DNA of 64,000 bases from Sphingomicrobium aestuariivivum (GCF_024721585.1 NZ_CP102629.1:558001-622000); one strand, 5' to 3'; shown: positions 1-8,840, counted from the first letter of the stretch. Made by a program: numbers and translations. Notes: generated from the letters alone by a model not told the origin.

Positions 1-1
1 C

Positions 2-205
2 CTTATCCAGCGCGCCGCCGACATCGACTGGGAGTGGATGGGCACGCCCGCCCGTGTCGGCATCACTGCAGGCGCCTCCGCCCCCGAGATCCTCGTTCGC
101 GAGGTCGTCGAATCGCTGGGCGACCGCTTCGCCGTGACCGAACATGAGGTCAGCCACGTCGACGAGAATATGGTCTTCAAGCTGCCCCGCACGCTGGTTG
201 CCTGA
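2..205 (+). CDS. ispH: 4-hydroxy-3-methylbut-2-enyl diphosphate reductase, C-terminal end (partial)
   Basis: Open at the left edge of the window: 67 residues and a stop are visible. The motif VGITAGASAPEILV followed by FKLPRTLV at the very C-terminus is characteristic of IspH (LytB), the [4Fe-4S] enzyme that performs the last step of the non-mevalonate isoprenoid pathway in the cytoplasm. The cluster-binding cysteines and the active-site glutamate would lie upstream of the window. It ends 6 bases before rnhA and is probably co-transcribed with it. Confidence 0.9.
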   Translation, partial: LIQRAADIDWEWMGTPARVGITAGASAPEILVREVVESLGDRFAVTEHEVSHVDENMVFKLPRTLVA

Positions 206-211
206 AACCCC

Positions 212-646
212 ATGCAAGAAGTCGAGATTTTCACCGACGGTGCCTGCAAGGGCAATCCGGGTCCCGGCGGCTGGGGCGCGATCATGCGCTCGGGGACCCA
301 TGAAAAGGAACTGTCCGGCTCGGAAGCCGACAGCACCAACAACCGCATGGAGCTGATGGCCGCCATCGCCGCGCTCGAGGCACTCAAGCGCCCGTGCAAG
401 GTCCACCTGACCACCGACAGCGTCTATGTCCGCGACGGCATCACCAAGTGGATCCACGGCTGGAAGAAGAACGGCTGGAAGACCGCCGCGAAAAAGCCGG
501 TCAAGAATGCCGAGCTGTGGCAGCGCCTCGCCGCCGCCGCCTCCCCGCACATGGTCGAATGGCATTGGGTGAAGGGCCACGCCGGCCATCCCGAGAACGA
601 ACGCGCCGACGAGCTCGCCTGCGCTGCCGCCGAGGCGATCCGCTAG
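212..646 (+). CDS. rnhA: Ribonuclease HI
   Basis: A 144-residue protein, close to the usual RNase HI length of about 150. It degrades the RNA strand of RNA/DNA hybrids, for example Okazaki primers and R-loops. The four acidic catalytic residues can be placed: D9 in [12 protein letters not shown]47 in NNRMELMA, D69 in TTDSVYV and D133 in [11 protein letters not shown]. It follows ispH after 6 bases. Its stop codon abuts the convergent oxidoreductase gene, so the two genes meet tail to tail with no spacer. Confidence 0.97.
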   Translation: MQEVEIFTDGACKGNPGPGGWGAIMRSGTHEKELSGSEADSTNNRMELMAAIAALEALKRPCKVHLTTDSVYVRDGITKWIHGWKKNGWKTAAKKPVKNAELWQRLAAAASPHMVEWHWVKGHAGHPENERADELACAAAEAIR

Positions 647-1762
647 CTAGCGAAAACGCTCGGGCAGGAATGCCCGCGCCGTGAGGCCCTTGGCGGTCCC
701 CGTCGGTGCCTTGCCGAGGAACAGCGCGCGCGCCAGCGCGGCGGCGGCGGGCTGGGTCTGGATGCCCGTGCCCCCCTGCCCCGCATACCAAAAAAAGGAC
801 GGGCAACCGGGATCGCGCCCGATCACCGGCAGCCGGTCGGGGGCGAAGGTGCGCAGCCCCGCCCATTTGCGCGTGACCGCCGCGATCTTCCAATCGACCA
901 CTTCTTCCAGCCGCGCGATCGCCTCCGCCACCGCCAGCTCCTCGGGCGCGGCATCGCACGGGGTGCTCGCCGTCTCGTCATGCGGGCTGAGCCAGACGCT
1001 GTCCGTCCCCTCCCCGCGGAAATAGAAAGTGCCGCGCGCATCGCTGACGAGCGGCAGGTCCGCCACGCCCTCGCGCTCGATCCTCAGCTGCACCATCGTG
1101 CGCCGCATCGGGGTAAAGCCCAAAGGCGCGATGCCGCAGGCGCCCGCGACCTCGTCGACCCACGCCCCCGCCGCATTGACGAGGTCGCGCGCATGGAAGA
1201 CGCGCCCGTCCTCGGTCCGCACCGTCCAGCGCCCGTCCTCGATCCGTCCGTCGGCGACGCGTGCCCCGCAGGTCACCGTGCCGCCGGCCCGCGCCAGCGA
1301 GGCGGCATAGGCCTGGTGCAGCCCCGCGACATCGATCTCGCGGCACGAGGGCTCGGCAAGCCCGAGGCTCCAGTCCTCGCGCAGTCCCGGGATCATCGTG
1401 CGCAGCCGTTCGGGGCCCAGCCGCTCGGTCGCCGTGCCGGGCGGCAAGGCATCGAACGCCGCTTCATCGCCGCCCCGCGCCAGGTGGATCGCCCCGCGCG
1501 GCTTCAAGAATCCCCGCGCGGAGAAATTGGCGGGCGGCTGGTCGAGGAAACCGCGGCTGGCGGCGGTCAGCGGCATCACCGCCGCGCCGCCATAGCTTTC
1601 GAGCCAGAAGGCCGCCGAGCGCCCCGTCGCATGATAGCCCGGCCGTTCCTCGGCCTCGAGCACGCGCACCGACAGCCCCGCCCGCGCAAGGTGCGCGCCG
1701 AGGGCAAGGCCGGCAATCCCGGCCCCGACGATCAGGACATCTGAGGCGTTTTCCTCGCTCAC
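647..1762 (-). CDS. FAD-dependent oxidoreductase, DadA/GlpD-like
   Basis: A 371-residue protein. The N-terminus DVLIVGAGIAGLALGAHLA is a dinucleotide-binding GxGxxG fold followed by an E-containing stretch (RVLEAEERPGYHATGRSA), as in the DAO family of flavin oxidases and dehydrogenases (Pfam DAO). The middle part VNAAGAWVDEVA and the C-terminal GLRTFAPDRLPVIGRD also fit that family. The substrate cannot be named; D-amino acid or 2-hydroxy acid oxidation are the usual options. I use a GTG start at 1762 because the longer reading frame (to 1864) would run into the divergent prepilin peptidase and its extra residues look non-coding. Confidence 0.85.
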   Translation of the reverse strand: MSEENASDVLIVGAGIAGLALGAHLARAGLSVRVLEAEERPGYHATGRSAAFWLESYGGAAVMPLTAASRGFLDQPPANFSARGFLKPRGAIHLARGGDEAAFDALPPGTATERLGPERLRTMIPGLREDWSLGLAEPSCREIDVAGLHQAYAASLARAGGTVTCGARVADGRIEDGRWTVRTEDGRVFHARDLVNAAGAWVDEVAGACGIAPLGFTPMRRTMVQLRIEREGVADLPLVSDARGTFYFRGEGTDSVWLSPHDETASTPCDAAPEELAVAEAIARLEEVVDWKIAAVTRKWAGLRTFAPDRLPVIGRDPGCPSFFWYAGQGGTGIQTQPAAAALARALFLGKAPTGTAKGLTARAFLPERFR

Positions 1763-1811
1763 GGCCCGCTGGTTACGGTTTGGAAAGGCCCGCCGTCTAG
1801 ACCTTAGCGAC

Positions 1812-2285
1812 ATGATGAATGCCGACTTTACCTTCCTGCTGAATGCCGGGCTCGCGCTGCTCATGCTCTACATGGCGGTGCGCGACGTGCAGACCTACCG
1901 CATCGCCAACTGGATCGTCGGCGCGACGATCCTCGGCGCGCTGGCCTATTGGGTGTCGATCGACATCAGCCTGACGGGCGCGCTCATCCGGCTCGGCATG
2001 GCGGTGCTCGTCTTCGCCATCTTCGCCGGCATGTACGCGCTTGGCGTGATGGGCGGCGGCGACGTGAAACTGGCCGCCGCGCTGGCGCTGTGGTTCCCCT
2101 GGACCAGCACGGTGGAGTTCTTCGTCATCATGTCGATCGCCGGCGGGCTCGTCTCGATGGCAGCATTTATCAACCATAAGATCCGGCAGAAAGACGGGAA
2201 AGCCGAGGTTCCTTACGGCGTCGCCATTGCGGTCGGCGCATTGTGGTTACTCACCCAACGCTTTCTTAACCATTTTGCCGGATAG
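1812..2285 (+). CDS. cpaA: Prepilin peptidase CpaA (A24 family)
   Basis: A 157-residue polytopic membrane protein. It carries both halves of the A24 aspartyl prepilin peptidase active site: an aspartate in VRDVQTYRIAN after the first membrane segment, and GxGD as GGGDVKL around residue 80. It is short and lacks the N-methyltransferase/cysteine domain of PilD, as expected for the CpaA/TadV peptidases of Flp-type pili. It is the first gene of the pilus locus, 44 bases before cpaB. The start is ATGATG with no strong Shine-Dalgarno sequence. Confidence 0.92.
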   Translation: MMNADFTFLLNAGLALLMLYMAVRDVQTYRIANWIVGATILGALAYWVSIDISLTGALIRLGMAVLVFAIFAGMYALGVMGGGDVKLAAALALWFPWTSTVEFFVIMSIAGGLVSMAAFINHKIRQKDGKAEVPYGVAIAVGALWLLTQRFLNHFAG

Positions 2286-2329
2286 CTAGGCACAGTTGAA
2301 TAGACCCAAGTGGGGGAGGCGAGAGCGCC

Positions 2330-3349
2330 ATGAACGCGAAGAAAGTCTTGCTGCTCGTTGGAGCATTGGTCATTGCGGTGGTCACCGCTTTCATGGCCCG
2401 TAACCTGTACAGCGGCGAAGCTGCTGCCGAAGCCGAGGCGGCCGCCGTGCCGCAGGGGCCCAAGGTCATGGTGGCGAACAAGCCCCTGCCCGTGGGCACC
2501 ATCATCGATGCCGAGGCGCTGACCTTCCAGCCCTGGCCCGAAGAGCTCGTCCAGAACCACTATTATACCGAAGCCGACCAGGACGCCGATCCTGCCGCGC
2601 TGATCGGTACCGTGGTTCGCAACGAGATCACGGCCGGCCAGCCGATCACCCGCGGTGCCCTCGTCGGTCCCAACGATCGTGGCTTCCTCGCCGCCGCGCT
2701 GAGCCCCGGCATGCGCGCCATCTCGGTGCCCATCTCGGCGACCACCGGCGTTGCCGGCTTCATCTTCCCGGGCGACCGCGTCGATGTCGTCGTGACGCAC
2801 TCGATTGCCGGTGACGAAGGCTCGGTGAACGCCTCGGAAACGATCATCCGCAACGTCCGCGTCCTCGCCATCAACCAGAGCGTCTCCTCGAAGAACGCCG
2901 AAGGTGTCCAGGCGCCCAACCCCGGTGCATCGGCCGCCACCCTCGAGGTGACCCCGAAGCTCGCCGAGAAAATCCACGTCGCGCAGAAGCTGGGCCAGCT
3001 GTCGCTGATCCTGCGCTCGATCGCCGACAACACCGCCGAACTCGAACGCGCCGTCGCCTCGGGTGAAGTCGAAATGCCCGAAGATGCCACGCCCGACGAG
3101 GAACGTCGCATCCTGCTGCAGGTCGCCAACCGCCCCGTCGACACCAACACCACCTACACCACGGGTGGCCAGGTCTCGCGCCTTGTCCGCGAGGGCGATC
3201 CGACCGCCTCGTCGCGCCGCCGCAGCAGCGCGCCCGCCGCGACCGCCGCGCCGGCTGCCGGTGCCGCCACGGCTGCCGTGCCGGCCGGCCCCAGCGTCCG
3301 GGTTGCCCGTGGCAACACCATCACCGTCGTGCCTGTCGGGAGCAACTAA
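2330..3349 (+). CDS. cpaB: Flp pilus assembly protein CpaB/RcpC
   Basis: A 339-residue protein with an N-terminal membrane anchor (residues about 5-25) followed by an SAF/beta-clip-like domain: VMVANKPLPVGTIIDAEALT, then the RcpC domain with GMRAISVPISATTGVAGFIFPGDRVDVVVTH. The C-terminus is Ala/Pro-rich and probably disordered. CpaB is an inner-membrane-anchored periplasmic protein thought to link the secretin to the pilus platform. A good Shine-Dalgarno (GGGGGAGG) lies upstream of ATG, and the stop is 1 base before cpaC. Confidence 0.93.
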   Translation: MNAKKVLLLVGALVIAVVTAFMARNLYSGEAAAEAEAAAVPQGPKVMVANKPLPVGTIIDAEALTFQPWPEELVQNHYYTEADQDADPAALIGTVVRNEITAGQPITRGALVGPNDRGFLAAALSPGMRAISVPISATTGVAGFIFPGDRVDVVVTHSIAGDEGSVNASETIIRNVRVLAINQSVSSKNAEGVQAPNPGASAATLEVTPKLAEKIHVAQKLGQLSLILRSIADNTAELERAVASGEVEMPEDATPDEERRILLQVANRPVDTNTTYTTGGQVSRLVREGDPTASSRRRSSAPAATAAPAAGAATAAVPAGPSVRVARGNTITVVPVGSN

Positions 3350-3350
3350 G

Positions 3351-4775
3351 ATGACCGTCTTCAAGTCCACCAAGCTGGGTCTGTGCGCCGCGGTTGCCGC
3401 GCTCGCCCTCTCGCCGGTCGCCATGACCGCTCCCGCCCACGCCGTGCAGCAAATCCAGCCGAGCGAGACGCTCACCATCGCCACCGGCGAAGGCACGCTG
3501 GTCCGCCTGCCGGGCGCGATCAACGACATCTTCATCGCTGATGAGAGCGTCGCCGACGTGACCGTGCGCTCGAACCGCCAGATCTACATCTTCGGCGAAG
3601 CGGCGGGGAAGACCACCATCTATGCCACCGGCGCATCGGGCGAAGTCGTCTATGCCGCCGAGGTCCAGGTCGGCAACAATATCAGCTCGGTCGACGCCAT
3701 GCTCGACATGGCGATGCCCGAGGCCAACATCACGGCCACGCCGATGAACAACCTCCTGCTCCTCACCGGCACCGTCGCGAGCCCCGAGGATGCGCAGGAA
3801 GCCGAGCGGCTCGTCCGCGCCTATGTCGGCGACACCACCGAGGTCGTCAGCCGCCTGCGCCAGGCGACCCCGCTGCAGGTCAACCTGAAGGTCCGCATCG
3901 CCGAGGTGAACCGCTCGCTGATCAAGTCGGTCGGCGTCAATCTCCTCAGCTCGGATTCGACCGGCTCGAGCCGTATCGGCATCTCGCAGGGCTCCGGCAG
4001 CTTCACGACCGATCCGTTCCAGGTCGCCAACAACGGCGCCACCACGCTGGGCATCGCCGGCGGCCTGCTCGGCCTCGACATGATCGCCACGCTGGACCTC
4101 GCCGAGACCGACGGCCTCGTCACCACGCTGGCCGAACCGAACCTGACCGCGCTGTCGGGCGAGACCGCGAGCTTCCTCGCGGGGGGTGAATTCCCCATCC
4201 CGATCTCGCAGACGCTGGGCGCGCTCTCGATCGAGTACAAGTCCTATGGTGTCGGCCTCGCCTTCACCCCTTATGTCCTCGCCGACGGCCGCATCTCGAT
4301 GCGCGTGCGCCCCGAGGTCTCGGAACTGTCGACCGAAGGCGCGATCCGCCTCAACGGCTACGAGATCCCCGCGCTGGTCACCCGCCGTGCGGAGACGACC
4401 GTCGAACTGGGCTCGGGCCAGAGCTTCATGATCGCCGGCCTCCTGCGCCAGAACGGTTCGAACAACATCTCGAAGGCGCCGTTCCTCGGCGACCTGCCGA
4501 TCCTCGGCGCGCTGTTCCGCTCCTCGAGCTTCCGCAAGAACGAGACCGAGCTGGTGATCATCGTCACGCCCTATCTCGTCCGCCCGGTCTCGGGCCGGAT
4601 CCCGCTGCCCACCGACGGCTACCGTCACCCGAACGATGCCGAGCGCATCATCGAGGGCCAGCATTACACCGGTGTCTCGGGTCCGCAGGGCGTCATTCCC
4701 TCGGCGCGTGTCGGCGCGGCCCAGGCGGCCCAGCCCGCCCTCGCCGCTCCCGCCCAGCCGGGCTTCAGCCTCTAA
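3351..4775 (+). CDS. cpaC: Outer-membrane secretin CpaC/RcpA of the Flp/Tad pilus
   Basis: A 474-residue protein from the ATG at 3351. A longer in-frame extension exists but overlaps cpaB and lacks a signal peptide. Residues 1-32 form a signal peptide ending AHA. An N-terminal BON/pilus-associated domain (residues about 35-190) is followed by the type II/III secretin domain with VNLKVRIAEVNRSLIKSVGVN, ALSGETASFLAGGEFPIP and the C-terminal ELVIIVTPYLVRPV. It forms the outer-membrane pore for the pilus. The stop codon precedes cpaD by 27 bases. Confidence 0.94.
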   Translation: MTVFKSTKLGLCAAVAALALSPVAMTAPAHAVQQIQPSETLTIATGEGTLVRLPGAINDIFIADESVADVTVRSNRQIYIFGEAAGKTTIYATGASGEVVYAAEVQVGNNISSVDAMLDMAMPEANITATPMNNLLLLTGTVASPEDAQEAERLVRAYVGDTTEVVSRLRQATPLQVNLKVRIAEVNRSLIKSVGVNLLSSDSTGSSRIGISQGSGSFTTDPFQVANNGATTLGIAGGLLGLDMIATLDLAETDGLVTTLAEPNLTALSGETASFLAGGEFPIPISQTLGALSIEYKSYGVGLAFTPYVLADGRISMRVRPEVSELSTEGAIRLNGYEIPALVTRRAETTVELGSGQSFMIAGLLRQNGSNNISKAPFLGDLPILGALFRSSSFRKNETELVIIVTPYLVRPVSGRIPLPTDGYRHPNDAERIIEGQHYTGVSGPQGVIPSARVGAAQAAQPALAAPAQPGFSL

Positions 4776-4802
4776 CGCGCGGTCACAGGAAGGTTTGATC
4801 CC

Positions 4803-5447
4803 ATGATGAAGAAAATGCTCCTCGCCGCCGTTGCCATGACCGGCCTGTCGGCCTGCCAGACCGCCGTCTATGATGGTCGCCAGGACGCCGCCAGCCTCAA
4901 CGCGGTCAACGTGCCGGTGGTCGCCCAGACCAACTATGCCTTCGACGTCGCGGCGCCGGGCGGCACCCTGCCCGCCTCCGAACAGGCGCGTCTCGTGGCC
5001 TGGTTCGACTCGCTCGGCCTGCAATATGGCGATGTCGTCTATCTCGACGGCCCGATGGCCAGCTCGGCGCGCGGTTCGGTCGCCGACCTCGCCGGCCGCT
5101 ACGGTCTCCTGCTCGCCGACGGCGCGCCGGTGACCGCGGGCAACATCCCCGCCAGCGCGGTGCGCGTGATCGTCGGTCGTGCGACCGCCTCGGTCCCGAA
5201 CTGCCCCAACTGGGAGCGGCCCTCGAGCCCCGATTACCAGAACCGCTCGCACCCGAACTTCGGCTGCGGGGTGAACGGGGCGCTGGCGGCCATGATCGCC
5301 AACCCCAACGACCTGGTCTACGGCCGCGAGGGCTCGGGCGTCGCCGACACCCGCACCTCGGCCCGCGCCGTCCAGTCCTATCGCGACACCAAGCCGACCG
5401 GCGACGGTGGTCAGCTCGAAGCCATCAACACTCAGGGGGGTCAGTAA
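4803..5447 (+). CDS. cpaD: Pilus assembly lipoprotein CpaD
   Basis: A 214-residue protein with a lipoprotein signal (MMKKMLLAAVAMTGLSACQT; lipobox LSAC). The C-terminal part with VPNCPNWERPSSPDYQNRSH and NFGCGVNGALAAMIANPNDL is the recognisable CpaD signature. CpaD is an outer-membrane-associated lipoprotein that supports secretin function. It is followed after 1 base by cpaE. ATG codons at 4803 and 4806 are both possible starts. Confidence 0.92.
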   Translation: MMKKMLLAAVAMTGLSACQTAVYDGRQDAASLNAVNVPVVAQTNYAFDVAAPGGTLPASEQARLVAWFDSLGLQYGDVVYLDGPMASSARGSVADLAGRYGLLLADGAPVTAGNIPASAVRVIVGRATASVPNCPNWERPSSPDYQNRSHPNFGCGVNGALAAMIANPNDLVYGREGSGVADTRTSARAVQSYRDTKPTGDGGQLEAINTQGGQ

Positions 5448-5448
5448 G

Positions 5449-6711
5449 ATGAACGCTCCGTTCCAAGCACGCGCCGGTCTGCGCGAACCTTTCACCGCCT
5501 TCGTCTGCGACGAGGAAACCGCCGACATGCTGCGCCCCGTCGCGGTCGAGCACGGCTGGAGCCCCGAAAAGGTCAACAAGGGTGGCCTTCGCAACGCGGT
5601 CCAGTCGCTCTCCGTCTCGGCCAGCCCCAACGTGCTGTTCGTCGACCTTAGCGAAAGCGCCGACCCGCTGACCGACATCAACGGCCTCGCCGAGGTCTGC
5701 GAGCCGGGCACGATCGTGATCGCCGCCGGCCAGGTCAATGACGTGCGCCTCTATCGCGACCTCGTCGCCAGCGGCATCCACGACTATCTCCTCAAGCCCT
5801 TCACCGTCGACCAGCTGCGCGAGACCTTCGCGCAGGCACAGGCCATCCTGTCGGGTCCGCGCGGCGAAGCGCAGGTCGAAAAGCCCCATGTCATGAGCGC
5901 CGTCATCGGCGTTCGCGGCGGCGTCGGCGCCTCGACCATCGCCACCAGCCTGGCCTGGATGCTCGGCGAGAAGGCCAACCGTTCGACGGCCCTGCTCGAT
6001 CTCGACATCCATTTCGGCACCGGCGCGCTGGCGCTCGACCTCGAGCCTGGGCGCGGCCTCACCGACGCGATCGAGAACCCTAGCCGTATCGACGGCCTGT
6101 TCATCGAACGCGCCATGGTCCGTGCCAACGAGCGTCTCTCGGTCCTCTCGGCCGAAGCGCCGATCAGCCAGCCGCTGATCACCGACGGCACCGCCTTCTT
6201 CCAGCTGCAGGAAGAAATGAAGACCGCGTTTGAATCGACCGTGATCGACACGCCGCGTCACATGCTGATCCAGTATCCGCACATGGTCCATGATGCCCAT
6301 GTCGCGGTGGTGGTCTCGGAACTGACGCTGGCCGCGACCCGCGACACCATCCGCCTGCTCGCCTGGCTCAAGTCCAACGCGCCGCAGACCAAGGTGATCG
6401 TCGCCGCCAATGCGGTGCCGACCGGCGGTGCGCTCGAGATCAGCCGCAAGGACTTCGAACAGTCGATCGAACGCGAGGTCGACATCGTCTTCCCCGCCGA
6501 CCCGAAGGCCGCCGCGCAGGCCGCCAAGCTGGGCAAGCCGCTGGCCGAAATCGCCACCGGCAAGCTGGCCCAGCCCTTCGCCAAGCTCTCGAACATGGTG
6601 CTCAGCACCTCGAGCGAGGACGGCGGCGAAGTGGTTTCGGCCGCCAGCGCGACCAAGTCCTCGCTGATGGACAGCTTCAAGGGTCTCTTGAACAAGAGCG
6701 AAGCCGCGTAA
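5449..6711 (+). CDS. cpaE: Pilus assembly ATPase/localisation protein CpaE (TadZ-like)
   Basis: A 420-residue protein from the ATG at 5449, preceded by AGGGGGG. Residues about 15-130 resemble a receiver-like domain (NVLFVDLSES, YLLKPFTVDQLRE). Residues about 145-390 are a MinD/ParA-like ATPase: the deviant Walker A is degenerate (VIGVRGGVGASTIATSLAW, with alanine where the usual K-T/S motif would be), and TALLDLDIHFG follows. CpaE/TadZ proteins place the pilus at the cell pole. The C-terminus (after about 395) is a short Ser/Ala-rich tail. The next gene is tadB, not cpaF as is usual. Confidence 0.92.
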   Translation: MNAPFQARAGLREPFTAFVCDEETADMLRPVAVEHGWSPEKVNKGGLRNAVQSLSVSASPNVLFVDLSESADPLTDINGLAEVCEPGTIVIAAGQVNDVRLYRDLVASGIHDYLLKPFTVDQLRETFAQAQAILSGPRGEAQVEKPHVMSAVIGVRGGVGASTIATSLAWMLGEKANRSTALLDLDIHFGTGALALDLEPGRGLTDAIENPSRIDGLFIERAMVRANERLSVLSAEAPISQPLITDGTAFFQLQEEMKTAFESTVIDTPRHMLIQYPHMVHDAHVAVVVSELTLAATRDTIRLLAWLKSNAPQTKVIVAANAVPTGGALEISRKDFEQSIEREVDIVFPADPKAAAQAAKLGKPLAEIATGKLAQPFAKLSNMVLSTSSEDGGEVVSAASATKSSLMDSFKGLLNKSEAA

Positions 6712-6724
6712 CCAGTCAGGGACC

Positions 6725-6752
6725 GGGCGGGCGGCCCCCATGCCGCCCGCCT
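6725..6752 (+). repeat. Stable inverted repeat in the cpaE-tadB gap
   Basis: The 9-base arms at 6727-6735 and 6742-6750 are perfectly complementary around a 6-base loop, and the stem extends 1-2 more pairs outward. There is no T-tract after it, so it looks more like an mRNA stability, processing or attenuation element than a classical terminator. It sits exactly where cpaF is found in many related loci. Confidence 0.6.
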
Positions 6753-6787
6753 CCTCCCGTTCGAAGTTTACCTAGGGGGTCACGCCC

Positions 6788-7759
6788 ATGCTGTATGTCA
6801 TGATTGCCGGACTGTTCGGGGCCATCCTCCTCGGCGTGTTCGCCTTCCAGGGGCCCAACCCCCAGAAGACCGCGAAGCGCCGCATGGAAATGGTGCGCGA
6901 GCGCCATGCGGCGGGCGGCGCCCTCAAGGCCAACGCCCAGATGCAGATCCGCAAGCTCATGGCGGACCGCAAGCAGGGCGGCGTCAACGGCGTCTTCTCC
7001 ACGCTGGTCCCGCGCCCCGAACTGATGCGCGCGCGTATCCAGCGCACCGGCAAGAATATCGACCTTGGCAAATATGCCATGCTCAACGCCGCGATCTTCG
7101 TGGTCATCGCCGGCGTCCTCGCGCTCCAGGGCGCGCCCATCGTCCTCGCGCTCTTGCTCGGCATCCTTGCCGGTGTCGGCATCCCGCACATGGCGATCGG
7201 CATGATGATCAACAAGCGCATGGCCAAGTTCAACCTGAACTTCCCCGACGCCATCGAACTGATGGTGCGTGGCCTGCGCTCGGGCCTGCCGATCACCGAG
7301 ACGCTCGGCGTCGTGGCCAACGAAATCCGCGGTCCCATCGCCGACGAGTTCAAGGTCGTCTCCGACCGGATGAAAGTCGGCACCACGATGGAAGCGGCGC
7401 TGCAGGAGGTGGCCAACCGCCTCAACACGCCCGAATTCCAGTTCTTCGTGATCACGCTGTCGATCCAGCGCGAAACCGGCGGCAACCTGGCCGAGACCCT
7501 CGCCAACCTCGCCGACGTGCTGCGCAAGCGCCAGCAGATGAAGCTCAAGATCAAGGCGATGAGCTCGGAATCGAAGGCCTCGGCCTACATCGTCGGCTCG
7601 CTGCCCTTCATCGTCTTCGCGCTGATCATGATGGTGAACCCCGACTACATGATGAACTTCTTCTCGGACGAACGCCTCATGATCGCCGGCATGGGCGGCC
7701 TCTTGTGGATGTCCATCGGCGTGGCGATCATGGCCAAGATGGTCCGGTTTGAAATCTGA
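6788..7759 (+). CDS. tadB: Flp pilus inner-membrane platform protein TadB
   Basis: A 323-residue membrane protein of the type II secretion F (GspF/TadB) family. Hydrophobic segments lie near residues 3-20, 95-140, 265-285 and 300-320. The cytoplasmic T2SSF domain contains FNLNFPDAIELMVRGLRSGL and FFVITLSIQRETGGNLAETL, which are typical of TadB. It forms the platform on which the motor ATPase acts. A Shine-Dalgarno-like AGGGGG lies 8-12 bases before ATG. tadC follows after 18 bases. Confidence 0.95.
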   Translation: MLYVMIAGLFGAILLGVFAFQGPNPQKTAKRRMEMVRERHAAGGALKANAQMQIRKLMADRKQGGVNGVFSTLVPRPELMRARIQRTGKNIDLGKYAMLNAAIFVVIAGVLALQGAPIVLALLLGILAGVGIPHMAIGMMINKRMAKFNLNFPDAIELMVRGLRSGLPITETLGVVANEIRGPIADEFKVVSDRMKVGTTMEAALQEVANRLNTPEFQFFVITLSIQRETGGNLAETLANLADVLRKRQQMKLKIKAMSSESKASAYIVGSLPFIVFALIMMVNPDYMMNFFSDERLMIAGMGGLLWMSIGVAIMAKMVRFEI

Positions 7760-7777
7760 CGAGCGGGAAAGAGAACA

Positions 7778-8764
7778 ATGGAAACCACTGGACCCACCAT
7801 CCTCGGTATCGACGTCCTCCACGTCGCCACCCTCCTGACCGCCGTCGCCGTCTTTGCCGTGCTCACGGCCATCTATGCGGCGACCACGGTCAAGGACCCG
7901 ATGGCCAAGCGCGTGAAGGCATTGAATGACCGCCGCGAACAGCTGAAAGCGGGCATCGTCGCCTCGACCAACAAGCGCAAGAAGCTGACCAACAAGAACC
8001 AGGCCGCCGACCGCGTGCGCGGCGTGCTGGCACAGTTCAAGATGCTCCAAGGCGAGCAGGTCGAGAAAACGCAGAAGCGTCTCGGCCAGGCCGGCATCCG
8101 TTCCAAGGAACTGGCCTATTTCATCATCTTCGCCCGCTTCGTGCTGCCGGTCGTCCTCGGCATCGTCGCGGTCGTCCTCATCTACATCGTCGACATCAAG
8201 CCCGACTGGGGCGCGCTCAAGAAATATCTCGCCGTCGCGGGCACCGTGGGCCTGGCCTACAAGGCGCCCGACCTGTGGCTCGACAACAAGGTCGACAAGC
8301 GTTCGAAGGCGATCCAGAAGGGCCTGCCCGACGCGCTCGACCTTCTCGTCATCTGCGCCGAAGCCGGTCTCACCGTCGACGCCGCCTTCAGCCGCGTGTC
8401 GAAGGAACTGGGCAAGGCCTATCCCGAACTGGGTGACGAATTCGGCCTGACCGCGATCGAGCTGGGCTTCCTCGCCGAGCGCCGCATCGCCTTCGAGAAC
8501 CTCGCCAACCGCGTCGATCTCGAAGCCGTGCGCGGGGTCGTGACGACCATGATCCAGACCGAGAAATACGGTACGCCGCTGGCCTCGGCGCTGCGCGTCC
8601 TGTCGGCCGAATTCCGCAACGAGCGCATGATGCGCGCCGAGGAAAAGGCCGCGCGCCTGCCGGCGATCATGACCGTGCCGCTCATCCTCTTCATCCTGCC
8701 GTGCCTGTTCGTGGTCATTCTCGGCCCGGCCGCCTGCTCGATCTCGGACAACTTCACCAGCTAG
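7778..8764 (+). CDS. tadC: Flp pilus inner-membrane platform protein TadC
   Basis: A 328-residue T2SSF-domain membrane protein and partner of TadB. An N-terminal membrane segment (residues about 10-32) and central segments near 110-165 precede the T2SSF domain (KGLPDALDLLVICAEAGLTV, TTMIQTEKYGTPLASALRVL). The C-terminus is the hydrophobic stretch around VPLILFILPCLFVVILGPA. It is the last gene of the pilus locus and is followed by a terminator-like hairpin. Confidence 0.94.
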   Translation: METTGPTILGIDVLHVATLLTAVAVFAVLTAIYAATTVKDPMAKRVKALNDRREQLKAGIVASTNKRKKLTNKNQAADRVRGVLAQFKMLQGEQVEKTQKRLGQAGIRSKELAYFIIFARFVLPVVLGIVAVVLIYIVDIKPDWGALKKYLAVAGTVGLAYKAPDLWLDNKVDKRSKAIQKGLPDALDLLVICAEAGLTVDAAFSRVSKELGKAYPELGDEFGLTAIELGFLAERRIAFENLANRVDLEAVRGVVTTMIQTEKYGTPLASALRVLSAEFRNERMMRAEEKAARLPAIMTVPLILFILPCLFVVILGPAACSISDNFTS

Positions 8765-8804
8765 TCGTTCGCGATCCACCAAGCTTCCCTGGTGGGGGGA
8801 AGGG

Positions 8805-8840
8805 ACTGCCGTCTCGCACTCCGGTGCGGGGCGGCAGTTT
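8805..8840 (+). terminator. Probable terminator of the cpa-tad operon
   Basis: Arms 8805-8818 and 8825-8838 pair along 14 positions, with two G-U pairs at RNA level, around a small loop. A short T-run follows (8838-8840). It lies 40 bases after the tadC stop. A smaller CCACC/GGTGG hairpin lies just upstream at 8776-8795. Confidence 0.65.

Noticed and set aside
2213-3535. A 440-residue minus-strand reading frame across cpaB
   Set aside because: It lies antisense to cpaB/cpaC, has His/Gly/Arg-rich unlikely composition and no domain; it is a shadow of the GC-rich gene on the plus strand.
3321-5738. An 805-residue minus-strand reading frame
   Set aside because: Fully antisense to cpaC, cpaD and the start of cpaE, which have strong family matches; low-complexity composition confirms a shadow.
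6716-8782. A 688-residue minus-strand reading frame
   Set aside because: Antisense to tadB and tadC and rich in His/Asp/Arg runs; not a real gene.
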